From assembly GCA_944393455.1 (NCBI GenBank), contig CALYAH010000036.1, forward strand, positions 1-17,198: a stretch of DNA of 17,198 bases, given 5' to 3'. Under the pieces are notes generated by a model. That model was not told the origin of the DNA. It worked only from the letters and a program-made list of their open reading frames with translations, and searched no databases. Source of the stretch: an uncultured Clostridia bacterium (GTDB lineage: Bacteria; Bacillota; Clostridia; TANB77; CAG-508). A program made the translations under genes and the position numbers. Positions 6,744 to 14,138 of this stretch are shown here, piece after piece; the first letter of the stretch is position 1; every line of letters starts with the position of its first letter.

Positions 6744-6887
6744 TGTTTTTGATGTTTTTTGATGTTTTTTGGGACGGAGTAAAAAAACATCTTTTCAAAA
6801 AAATCAAAACAAAAGAATAATAATAAATATAGAGAAGATGTTTTTTTACTCCGTCCCAAAAAACATCAAAAAACATCAAAAAACATC
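6742..6887. repeat. Long hairpin element with tandem GATGTTTTTT arms, between xseA and xseB
   Basis: The left arm 6742-6793 and right arm 6835-6887 are perfect inverted repeats over 52-53 bp except for one missing T. The loop is 41 bases (6794-6834). Each arm is three tandem GATGTTTTTT units, then GGGACGGAGT, then an A-run and CATCTT. The arms carry 10-bp direct repeats inside an inverted repeat, which suggests growth by unit duplication. The GGGACGG core resembles the GGGGACG core of the repeat before fmt. No ORF with a ribosome binding site is inside. A frame runs through the element into xseB, but nothing supports translation there. It is probably a mobile palindromic element, and in mRNA a very stable hairpin between the two exonuclease VII subunits. 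Confidence 0.75.
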
Positions 6888-6906
6888 GAAGAGGAGTGTT
6901 TTTAAT

Positions 6907-7128
6907 ATGAGTAAAAGTTTTGAAGAGCAAATGGAAGATTTAGAAAAAATAGTAGGAGAATTAGAAAAAGGAGATTTGAATTTAGACGATTCTGTTGCTA
7001 AATTTGAAGAAGGAATAAAAATTTCTAAAGAATGCAATAAAATTTTAGAAGAAGCAGAAAAGAAAATTACGATATTAATTAATAAAGACGGAGAAATGAA
7101 AGAAGAAAATTTTGAAACAGAAGATTAA
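6907..7128 (+). CDS. xseB: Exodeoxyribonuclease VII small subunit
   Basis: The 73-aa small subunit, a helical hairpin that wraps the coiled coil of XseA; several copies bind each large subunit. The sequence MSKSFEEQMEDLEKIVGELE, then LNLDDSVAKFEEGI, then CNKILEEAEKKI is the family pattern and the length is normal. The start at 6907 is chosen because GAGGAG (6891-6896) lies just upstream and the family begins here. The frame is open back to 6769, but that extension would be translated from the right arm of the hairpin element and has no family similarity. The ribosome binding site is four bases outside the hairpin. Confidence 0.95.
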   Translation: MSKSFEEQMEDLEKIVGELEKGDLNLDDSVAKFEEGIKISKECNKILEEAEKKITILINKDGEMKEENFETED

Positions 7129-7153
7129 AGAAAAATAAAGGGGAGAAGCAAAA

Positions 7154-7594
7154 ATGAACGATTTTATAGGATTTATACAAAATAAGTATATTTATATACC
7201 ATTTTTTCTGTGGTTTGGAATTCAATTATTTAAACTAATATATGACTTAGTAACAACAAAAAAATTTAATTTTAAAAGGCTTATGGGAGCAGGAGGAATG
7301 CCAAGTTCACATTCAGCAGTAGTGGTTGGTTTAACTACTTTAATTGGAAAGTATCAAGGAGTTGATACTCCAATATTTGCTTTAGCATTAGTTGTTGCTT
7401 TTGTTGTTATGTATGATGCTTGCGGAGTAAGAAGAGCAGCAGGTAAACAAGCAGCTTTATTAAATAAATTAGTAGAAACTCCAGGTTTAACAGGTGTACA
7501 AGTATCAGAAAGATTGGTAGAAGTTTTAGGACATACTCCAGTACAAGTATTTGTGGGAGCACTAATCGGAATCATAGTAGGATTAATGGCTTAA
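7154..7594 (+). CDS. Divergent PAP2 family membrane protein (YuiD-like, DUF212)
   Basis: A 146-aa polytopic membrane protein of the divergent PAP2 family. The key motif GAGGMPSSHSA (residues 46-55) is a variant of the PAP2 phosphatase SGH-type motif, and D88 to R94 (DACGVRR) is the second conserved block. Hydrophobic helices lie around 14-30, 74-90 and 125-145. The family is related to phosphatidic acid and undecaprenyl-pyrophosphate phosphatases, but the true substrate is not established, so the activity here is inferred only. It sits between xseB and fhs with short gaps and a GGGGAG ribosome binding site, and looks like a co-transcribed passenger. Confidence 0.88.
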   Translation: MNDFIGFIQNKYIYIPFFLWFGIQLFKLIYDLVTTKKFNFKRLMGAGGMPSSHSAVVVGLTTLIGKYQGVDTPIFALALVVAFVVMYDACGVRRAAGKQAALLNKLVETPGLTGVQVSERLVEVLGHTPVQVFVGALIGIIVGLMA

Positions 7595-7620
7595 ATATTT
7601 AAATAAAGGGAGGAACTAAA

Positions 7621-9282
7621 ATGACAGATATTGAAATTGCTAGAAATACAAAAATAGAAAAAATAGGAAACATAGCAAAAAAATTAAATTTAGAAGAAGA
7701 TGACATAGAATTATATGGAAAATATAAAGCAAAAATTTCAAATGAAGTTTATAAAAAGTTGAAAGATAAGCAAAACGGAAAGCTAATTTTAGTAACTGCC
7801 ATAAGTCCTACACCTTTAGGAGAAGGAAAAACAACTATATCTATTGCTATTGCTGATGGTTTACAAAAAATTGGCAAAAAGTCTATGTTAGCATTAAGAG
7901 AGCCATCATTAGGGCCAGTTTTTGGAATTAAAGGAGGAGCAACAGGAGGAGGAAAAGTACAAATAGCACCAATGGAAGATATTAATCTTCATTTTACTGG
8001 TGATATTCATGCTATAACTGCAGCAAATAACTTATTAGCTAGTTTAATTGATAATCATATCTATTTTGGAAATGAATTGAATTTTGATAAAGTAGTTTGG
8101 AAAAGATGTGTGGACTTAAATGATAGGCAACTAAGAGCAGTAGAAACTGGTTTATCTGGGGAGAAAAAGATTGTTCCAAGACATGACAAATTTGATATTA
8201 CAGTTGCTTCTGAAATTATGGCAATTCTATGTTTAGCAAAAGATATAGAAGATTTAAAACAAAAACTAGGAAATATTTTGGTAGGTTATAACAAAGAAGG
8301 ACAACCAATTTATAGTAAACAATTAAATGCTCAAGGAGCAATGACAGTTCTTTTAAAAGATGCAATTAAGCCAAATCTAGTACAAACTTTAGAACAAACA
8401 CCAGCTATCGTGCATGGAGGACCATTTGCAAATATTGCTCATGGATGTAATAGTATTATAGCAACGAAAATGGCGTTAAAGTTATCAGATTATGTTGTAA
8501 CAGAAGCAGGGTTTGGAGCAGATTTAGGAGCTGAAAAATTTTTAGATATTAAATGTAGAAAAGCAGAAATAAAACCAGATGCTGTGGTATTAGTGGCAAC
8601 AATTAAGGCAATAAAATACCACGGTGGAATAGAAAAAGATAAAATTCAAGAAGAAAACTTAGAAGGAATTGAAAATGGAATTGAAAATGTGTATAAACAT
8701 GTAAATAATCTAAAAAACAAATTTGGATTAAATGTAATAGTGGCACTTAATAAATATTTGACAGACACAGAAGAAGAAATAAAACTAGTTCAAGACAAAT
8801 TAGCAAAAAAAGGTGTACAAGTAAGCCTAGTAGAAGGATGGGCAAAAGGTGGAGAAGGTGCAATAGACATTGCAAACAAACTAGTAAAATTAGTAGAAGA
8901 ACCACAGAATTTTCAAATGATGTATGAAGATAAAGACTCTATAAAAGAAAAGATTTTAAAAGTGGCAACTAAAATTTATGGAGCAAGTGATGTAGAATAT
9001 ACAGATAAAGCTTTAGAAGAGATTAAAAAAATTGAAGATTTAGGTTATGGGAATTTACCAGTATGCATTGCTAAAACACAATATTCTTTTTCAGACGATG
9101 CTAAAAATTTAGAATGTAAAAATGATTATAAAATACATGTTAGAGATGTAGAATTGAAAACAGGTGCAGGTTTTGTTGTAGTATTAGCAGGAAAAATTAT
9201 GACAATGCCAGGACTTCCAAAAATACCGGCAGCAGAAAGTATTGATATTGACGAAAATGGAGAAATTGTTGGGATATTTTAA
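7621..9282 (+). CDS. fhs: Formate--tetrahydrofolate ligase
   Basis: This cytoplasmic enzyme makes 10-formyltetrahydrofolate from formate, tetrahydrofolate and ATP. The product feeds purine synthesis, initiator Met-tRNA formylation (fmt is in this window) and, in acetogens, the methyl branch of the Wood-Ljungdahl pathway. At 553 aa it is family length. The P-loop TPLGEGKTT (64-72) and LREPSLGPVFGIKGGATGGG are diagnostic, followed by DINLHFTGDIHA, VHGGPFANIAHGCNS and EAGFGADLGAEKF. The C-terminus GLPKIPAAESIDIDENGEIVGIF is typical. The start follows GGGAGG. A promoter-like sequence and a hairpin lie right after it. No other folate gene is nearby, so acetogenesis cannot be inferred. Confidence 0.97.
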   Translation: MTDIEIARNTKIEKIGNIAKKLNLEEDDIELYGKYKAKISNEVYKKLKDKQNGKLILVTAISPTPLGEGKTTISIAIADGLQKIGKKSMLALREPSLGPVFGIKGGATGGGKVQIAPMEDINLHFTGDIHAITAANNLLASLIDNHIYFGNELNFDKVVWKRCVDLNDRQLRAVETGLSGEKKIVPRHDKFDITVASEIMAILCLAKDIEDLKQKLGNILVGYNKEGQPIYSKQLNAQGAMTVLLKDAIKPNLVQTLEQTPAIVHGGPFANIAHGCNSIIATKMALKLSDYVVTEAGFGADLGAEKFLDIKCRKAEIKPDAVVLVATIKAIKYHGGIEKDKIQEENLEGIENGIENVYKHVNNLKNKFGLNVIVALNKYLTDTEEEIKLVQDKLAKKGVQVSLVEGWAKGGEGAIDIANKLVKLVEEPQNFQMMYEDKDSIKEKILKVATKIYGASDVEYTDKALEEIKKIEDLGYGNLPVCIAKTQYSFSDDAKNLECKNDYKIHVRDVELKTGAGFVVVLAGKIMTMPGLPKIPAAESIDIDENGEIVGIF

Positions 9283-9292
9283 TACCAAACTC

Positions 9293-9321
9293 TTGTTTTT
9301 ATAAATGAAATATAGTATAAT
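9293..9321 (+). promoter_or_regulatory. Promoter upstream of uvrA
   Basis: TTGTTT (9293-9298), a 17-base spacer and a perfect TATAAT (9316-9321) form a good sigma-A promoter, starting 11 bases after the fhs stop. The predicted start (about 9328) falls in the 5' arm of a terminator-like hairpin. I saw no obvious LexA box. Confidence 0.6.
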
Positions 9322-9322
9322 A

Positions 9323-9376
9323 AGGGCAGTAATTTTTTGAGTAGGAATCAAAAAGAAAACTGCTCTTTTTTGTAAC
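9323..9376 (+). terminator. Terminator or attenuator between fhs and uvrA
   Basis: AGGGCAGT (9323-9330) pairs with ACTGCTCT near 9360-9367, with one G-U pair. Inside it TTTTTTGA pairs with TCAAAAA around a 7-base loop, and the stem is followed by a T-run. This is a strong intrinsic terminator for fhs. It lies directly after the -10 box of the uvrA promoter, so it could also act on short transcripts from that promoter. Confidence 0.65.
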
Positions 9377-10613
9377 CTATCTCAAAAGGGAGGCAAATAT
9401 GAATGATAAAATAGTTATAAAAGGTGCAAAAGAACATAATTTAAAAAATATAAATTTAGAAATACCAAGAGATAAATTAGTTGTAATTACTGGACTTTCA
9501 GGTTCTGGAAAATCATCTTTAGCATTTGACACATTATATGCAGAAGGACAAAGAAGATATGTAGAAAGCTTGTCATCATATGCAAGACAATTCTTAGGAT
9601 TAATGGAAAAACCAGATGCAGAAAGTATAGAAGGATTATCACCAGCAATTTCAATTGACCAAAAAACAACTTCAAAAAATCCACGTTCAACAGTAGGAAC
9701 AGTTACAGAAATATATGACTATATACGTTTATTGTATGCTCGTATTGGTGTACCGTATTGTCCAAATTGTGGAAAAAAGATAGAAAAGCAAAGTATTGAC
9801 CAAATTATTGATAACATAATGAACTTACCAGAAGGTACAAAAATACAAGTATTAGCACCAGTAGTAAGAGGTCGTAAAGGAGAATATACTAGGCAATTGG
9901 AAGGTTACCAAAAAGAAGGATTTGTAAGAGTCAGAATTGATGGAGAAAACTATGAACTTTCCGATGATATAGAACTAGATAGGAAAAAGAAACATGATAT
10001 TGAAATAGTAGTTGATAGATTAGTAATAAGACCAGATATTATAAGTCGATTAACAGAATCTGTAGAAATAGCCTTAAAGCATGCAGATAATTTAGTATTA
10101 ATTGATGTTATTGGAGATAAACCAGTATTATATAGTTGTAACTATGCTTGTCCTGATTGTGGATTTAGCTTTCCAGAGTTAACACCAAGAATGTTTTCTT
10201 TTAATAATCCATTTGGAGCATGTCCAACATGTACAGGAATTGGCTATTTAATGAAAATGGATGAAGATTTAATTGTTCCAGATAAAAATAAAACATTATA
10301 TGACGGAATAAAGGCCTTTGGTTCTAGCACTATGAAAAAGGGTGACACAATGGCGAAGATGTACTTTGAAAGTATAGGAAAACATTATGGAATAGAAATA
10401 AAAAATAAAAAAATTAAAGACTTACCACGTTGGTTTATGGAAAAAATCTTATATGGAACAGGTGAAGAAGAAATTGATTTTGAATATAGTTCATATGCAG
10501 GAATTAGAAAATTTACTTCTGCCTTTGAAGGAGTATTACCAACATTAGATAGACGTCATAATGAAACAAAGTCACAAGGAATGAGAGATTTCTATGAAAT
10601 GTATATGACAAAT

Positions 10614-10616
10614 TGA
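10614..10616 (+). other. In-frame TGA in uvrA
   Basis: The frame is unchanged on both sides: YMTN, then TGA, then ECYACHGA, matching the CxxC zinc segment of the family. The position is one where the family is variable, and one base change from an arginine codon (AGA or CGA) would explain it. TGA is used as a normal stop at the end of xseA, so it is not generally recoded. Confidence 0.9.
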
Positions 10617-11123
10617 GAATGCTATGCATGTCATGGAGCGTGGTTAAAACCAGAAATTTTGTCAATTAAAGTAGGAGATAAAAATATTAACGAATTAACA
10701 GAAATGTCAATTCGAAATATTAAGGAATATCTAAACAATTTAGAATTAAATAAAACACAAAAAATGATTTCAGAATTAATTTTAAAAGAAATAGATCAAA
10801 GGTTACAATTTTTAATTGATGTAGGATTAGACTATTTAACCTTATCAAGAGGAGCAGGAACTTTATCAGGAGGGGAAGCACAAAGAATACGTCTTGCTAC
10901 ACAAATTGGTTCAGGGTTAACAGGAGTAATATATATTTTAGATGAGCCAAGTATAGGATTACATCAAAGAGATAATGACAAATTACTAGCAACCTTAAAA
11001 AAATTAAGAGATTTAGGAAATACACTTCTTGTTGTAGAGCATGACGAAGATACCATGTATGCAGCAGACCAAATTATAGACATCGGACCAGGAGCTGGAG
11101 TACATGGAGGAAGAGTTATGGCT

Positions 11124-11132
11124 CAGCGGAAC
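11124..11132 (+). other. +1 shift site 1 in uvrA: CAG CGG A
   Basis: The incoming frame reads GTT ATG GCT CAG CGG. Skipping the C at 11127 gives AQ-GTAEEIKQVEDSITGQYLSG, the expected UvrA sequence. Without a shift, translation stops at 11235-11237, about 36 codons on. Confidence 0.85.
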
Positions 11133-11334
11133 AGCAGAAGAAATAAAACAAGTCGAAGATTCTATTACGGGACAATACCTAAGTGGAAGAAAGAAAATAG
11201 CAGTTCCAAAAACAAGAAGGAAAGCACTAAAATCTAAAGTAATAGAAGTTCAAGGTGCAACAGAAAACAACCTAAAAAATATTAGTGTAAAATTCCCATT
11301 AGGAGTATTTAACTGTGTTACAGGAGTATCAGGT

Positions 11335-11343
11335 TCTCGGAAA
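11335..11343 (+). other. +1 shift site 2 in uvrA: TCT CGG A, inside the second Walker A
   Basis: The incoming frame reads GTA TCA GGT TCT CGG. Skipping the C at 11338 gives VSGS-GKSTLVNEVL, a perfect P-loop. Without a shift the frame ends at a TGA at 11359-11361. Confidence 0.85.
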
Positions 11344-11854
11344 ATCAACATTAGTAAATGAAGTCTTATATAAAACAATAGCAAAAGAATTAAATAGTTC
11401 AAACGAAAAACCAGGTAAATGCAAAAGTGTAAAAGGCTTGAAAAATATTGACAAAATTATTAATATAGACCAATCACCAATCGGAAGAACACCACGTTCT
11501 AACCCAGCAACATATACAGGAGTATTTGACTTAATTAGAGATATTTTTGCCAGCACAGAAGAGGCAAAATTACGAGGATATCAAAAAGGAAGATTTAGTT
11601 TTAATGTGGCAGGAGGTAGATGTGAAAGCTGTAATGGTGATGGTGTTCATAAAATAGAAATGCACTTTTTACCAGATATTTATGTACCTTGTGAAGTATG
11701 TAAAGGAAAGAGATATAATAGGGAAACACTAGAAGTAAAATATAAAGGAAAAAGTATAGCAGATGTTTTAGATATGACAGTAGAAGAAGCTTTAGAATTT
11801 TTTGATAAGATACCAAAAATCAAACATAAAATGCAAACTTTATATGATGTAGGA

Positions 11855-11863
11855 CTTCGGTTA
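11855..11863 (+). other. +1 shift site 3 in uvrA: CTT CGG T
   Basis: The incoming frame reads GAT GTA GGA CTT CGG. Skipping the C at 11858 gives DVGL-GYIKLGQPSTTLSGGEAQ, as in the family. Without a shift the frame stops after two more codons (TTA TAT TAA). The P-site codon CTT is also the one used in the E. coli prfB +1 site (CTT TGA C). Confidence 0.85.
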
Positions 11864-12249
11864 TATTAAGTTAGGACAACCATCTACAACATTATCTGGA
11901 GGAGAAGCACAAAGAGTAAAATTAGCAACAGAATTATCAAAAAGAGCGACAGGAAAAACATTATATATTTTAGATGAGCCAACAACAGGACTTCATATTG
12001 CAGATGTTCATAAATTGGTAGACATTTTGCAAAGATTAGTAGACACAGGAAATACAATTATCGTTATTGAACATAATTTAGATTTAATTAAAACATGTGA
12101 CCATATTATTGATTTAGGACCAGAAGGTGGAGACTTTGGTGGAGAAGTTGTTGCAGTAGGTACTCCAGAACAAATTTGTAAAAATGAAAGAAGCTATACA
12201 GGAAAGTTTTTGAAAAAGTATATAGAAAAGTAAAGATTAGGAGAATTCG

Positions 12250-12960
12250 ATGAATAAAGAAGACAGTAGACATTATAGTTATTTTTTAATAAAGCCAGAT
12301 GGTATAAAATACCTAAAAGAGATAAGAGAACATATAAATTCAAAGGGATTTGATAGAGAACTGTATTTTGCGGTAAATGATTGGGAAAAAGTTCAGAAGG
12401 ATTTATATGAAGAGCACTATAAAAAAGAAAGTTTTAGAGATTCGTATCAAGCTTTTATAGATGCAGAAAAAATATTATATGGAAATAGGGCAATTGCAAT
12501 GATTGTTGCTTCAAAAGGAGAAGGGTACCAAGAACTAATGGATAAAGTGTACCAAACAAAATTAGAAATAAGAAAAGATTTAGCTTATAAAGTGGGGCTT
12601 GTAACAATAGCAAATGAATTTAATGATAAAAAAGCAAATCAAATATTAATAGCAGAAGAACAAGGAAGAAAAATAAAGAAAGTTAAAAGATTTGATGGAC
12701 AAAATAAAAGATATAGATTAAGTCATTTAGACGTAATTCATTGTCCTGATCCAGAAAAAGAAACAACATTGCAAGAATTGAATAAATTATTTAATCAGGG
12801 AGTAATAAGCGATGAAAATCTTATTTCTCAGAAGTTAATTAATAATATAGAAAAATATAAAACAGCAGAATTTTTGCAAGACCAAAGTGAAAATTTGCTT
12901 CATACAAGTAATTATTCAGGACATATTTTAAAAGAAATAGAAGAAGATTTTGACAAATAA
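12250..12960 (+). CDS. Divergent, enlarged nucleoside-diphosphate-kinase-like protein
   Basis: A 236-aa protein. The N-terminal block YSYFLIKPDGIKYLKEIREHI (KPDG at 15-18) matches the first strand and helix of nucleoside diphosphate kinases. YEEHYKKESF (53-62) matches the helix after strand 2. VIHCPDPEKETTLQELNKLF (162-181) aligns with the NDK active-site segment (HGSDS followed by a helix), making H164 the candidate phospho-histidine. Canonical enzymes have 130-150 aa. Here the middle (about 85-150) is expanded, and a helical tail of about 55 residues follows. The usual HGSDS reads HCPDP. It may be an active phosphotransferase with altered specificity or a diverged, non-canonical one. It starts 16 bases after uvrA with AGGAG, so the two are probably co-transcribed. 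Confidence 0.7.
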   Translation: MNKEDSRHYSYFLIKPDGIKYLKEIREHINSKGFDRELYFAVNDWEKVQKDLYEEHYKKESFRDSYQAFIDAEKILYGNRAIAMIVASKGEGYQELMDKVYQTKLEIRKDLAYKVGLVTIANEFNDKKANQILIAEEQGRKIKKVKRFDGQNKRYRLSHLDVIHCPDPEKETTLQELNKLFNQGVISDENLISQKLINNIEKYKTAEFLQDQSENLLHTSNYSGHILKEIEEDFDK

Positions 12961-13026
12961 AAGAATTATAATTTTGTAACAAAGGTTAATATAATTATTA
13001 CTCGCTTTTTTAAAAAAATTTGAATA

Positions 13027-13072
13027 AAAACCTCTATTTTTTATAACAATAATAAAAAAATGGAGGTTTTTA
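13027..13072 (+). promoter_or_regulatory. Hairpin enclosing the gpr ribosome binding site (also a possible terminator)
   Basis: AAAAACCTCTATTTTTTAT on the left is complementary, with one G-U pair, to ATAAAAAAATGGAGGTTTTT on the right, around a loop of about six bases. The right arm contains the gpr Shine-Dalgarno GGAGG (13062-13066). Any RNA starting upstream would hide that site. The stem followed by TTTTTATT could also terminate transcription from the uvrA side. TGAATA at 13021-13026 resembles the -35 of sigma-F/sigma-G promoters, but the -10 is imperfect. Confidence 0.6.
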
Positions 13073-13074
13073 TT

Positions 13075-14016
13075 ATGAATAGTATTAACTTTAGAACAGA
13101 CTTAGCGTCAGAAAGAAGAGACATATATCAAAAAGCAAATCATTTAGAAAACGAGATAGATGGAATCGAAAGCACAAAGGAAGATATAAACGAAAATATA
13201 AAAGTTGAAAGAGTAAAAATAACTAATGAAAATGGTGAAAAAGCTATAGGAAAACCAATGGGAAATTATATAACAATTGATGTTAAAAATTTAAAAATAG
13301 CACAAGAAGATGAGATACAAAAAGCTGCAGAAACTTTATCAAATGAGTTGAAAAGCGTAATAGACATACACATTGATAAACAAGGAGAGGTATTAGTAGT
13401 AGGGCTAGGAAATATATATGTAACACCAGACAGTTTAGGACCAAAAGTTATTAATGAAATAGAAGTGACAAGACATATTATAAATTATTTACCACAATAT
13501 GTAGAAGAAGGAACTAGAATGGTAAGTGCAATATCACCTGGTGTTTTAGGAACAACAGGAATAGAAACAGTAGAGATATTAAAAGGAATTGTAGATAACA
13601 TAAATCCTAAATTAGTAATTGTAATAGATGCCTTGGCCTCAAGAAGTATTGAAAGAATTAGTAGTACAGTACAATTATCAGATACTGGTATTGTTCCAGG
13701 AGCAGGTGTTGGAAATACAAGAAGTGAAATTAGTAAAAATACGTTAGGCATTCCAGTAGTGGCAATTGGAATTCCAACAGTTGTGGAAACAGCAGTATTA
13801 GTAAATGATTGTTTAGATTTATTTATTCAAAAATTACAAGATGAAGCAAAATCGAATGATTATCTAAATCAATTGAAAGAAGAGGATAATTATCAAGAGA
13901 TAAAAGAAGTGTTATTACCAAAAGATTATAATTTGATTGTTACACCTAAAGAAATTGATGATTTAATTGAGAATATGACTGAAATAGTGGCTACAGGGAT
14001 AAATCAAAGTTTATAA
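13075..14016 (+). CDS. gpr: Germination protease GPR (spore endopeptidase)
   Basis: GPR degrades the small acid-soluble proteins that protect spore DNA, releasing amino acids during germination. It is an unusual aspartic-type protease made as a zymogen. With the start at 13075 the protein has 313 aa. The autoprocessing-site motif FRTDLA is at 6-11. D119 (in GNIYVTPDSLGP) and D185 (in VIVIDALASRS) have the 66-residue spacing of the catalytic aspartates D127 and D193 of the Bacillus megaterium enzyme. PGVLGTTGIET and PGAGVGNTRSEIS are family blocks. ATG 13060 in the same frame is rejected because it lies ahead of GGAGG, which serves ATG 13075. The pro-sequence is then only about five residues. 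Its presence shows that the organism forms spores. Confidence 0.95.
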   Translation: MNSINFRTDLASERRDIYQKANHLENEIDGIESTKEDINENIKVERVKITNENGEKAIGKPMGNYITIDVKNLKIAQEDEIQKAAETLSNELKSVIDIHIDKQGEVLVVGLGNIYVTPDSLGPKVINEIEVTRHIINYLPQYVEEGTRMVSAISPGVLGTTGIETVEILKGIVDNINPKLVIVIDALASRSIERISSTVQLSDTGIVPGAGVGNTRSEISKNTLGIPVVAIGIPTVVETAVLVNDCLDLFIQKLQDEAKSNDYLNQLKEEDNYQEIKEVLLPKDYNLIVTPKEIDDLIENMTEIVATGINQSL

Positions 14017-14026
14017 AAATGAGAAT

Positions 14027-14077
14027 AAAATCAATAATTAATATTTAATGTTAAAGATATTAATTATTGATTTTTAT
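14027..14077 (+). terminator. Intrinsic terminator after gpr
   Basis: An 18-bp perfect AT-rich stem (14027-14044 with 14057-14074) around a 12-base loop ends in TTTTT. It starts 10 bases after the gpr stop codon. Confidence 0.9.
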
Positions 14078-14088
14078 TTAGAAAAGTA

Positions 14089-14117
14089 TTGATAAAAAAA
14101 TAAATAAGAAATATAAT
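14089..14117 (+). promoter_or_regulatory. Promoter of the HTH membrane protein gene
   Basis: TTGATA (14089-14094), 17 bases, TATAAT (14112-14117). This is a near-consensus sigma-A promoter directly after the gpr terminator and 21 bases before the start codon. Confidence 0.7.
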
Positions 14118-14138
14118 AAAACAAAAAAGGAAAATAAA

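Larger units (their letters stand above)
9399..12233 (+). pseudogene. uvrA: UvrA (excinuclease ABC subunit A), interrupted by one TGA and three +1 shifts
   Basis: UvrA is the damage-sensing ABC ATPase that loads UvrB in nucleotide excision repair. Read through its interruptions the frame gives about 943 residues, the usual family length, with every landmark present: Walker A GLSGSGKS (32-39), zinc module ACPDCGFSF...ACPTCTG, first signature LSGGEAQRIRLA and LDEPSIGLHQRD, second zinc module CESCNGDG...CEVC, second LSGGEAQRVKLA and LDEPTTGLH. Interruptions are an in-frame TGA at codon 406 (10614-10616) and single extra Cs at 11127, 11338 (inside the second Walker A) and 11858. Each extra C precedes a conserved glycine GGN codon and creates an in-frame CGG. 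Between lesions the protein is highly conserved. One conserved residue is also changed: W at 10641-10643 where the family has R (GARLK). It may be a recent pseudogene, an erroneous assembly, or a gene translated by +1 frameshifting. Start follows GGGAGG. A non-interrupted UvrA elsewhere in the genome is possible. Confidence 0.9.

Noticed and set aside
6742..6887. CRISPR array from the repeated GATGTTTTTT units
   Set aside because: Units are 10 bp and adjacent with no spacers, and lie in the arms of an inverted repeat; no cas gene is present.
6769..6906. N-terminal extension of XseB starting at ATG 6769
   Set aside because: It would be encoded by the hairpin element and has no family similarity; GAGGAG at 6891-6896 sets the start at 6907.
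10659..12233. Separate small genes in the four open pieces following the uvrA TGA
   Set aside because: All pieces align end to end with one UvrA protein, and none has its own ribosome binding site at its first ATG; they are fragments of one gene.
12951..12976. Promoter TTGACA with TATAAT before gpr
   Set aside because: The boxes are only about 11 bases apart, too close for a sigma-A promoter, and TTGACA lies in the 3' end of the upstream gene.
13060..13074. GPR start at ATG 13060
   Set aside because: This ATG precedes the GGAGG that serves ATG 13075 and has no ribosome binding site of its own.
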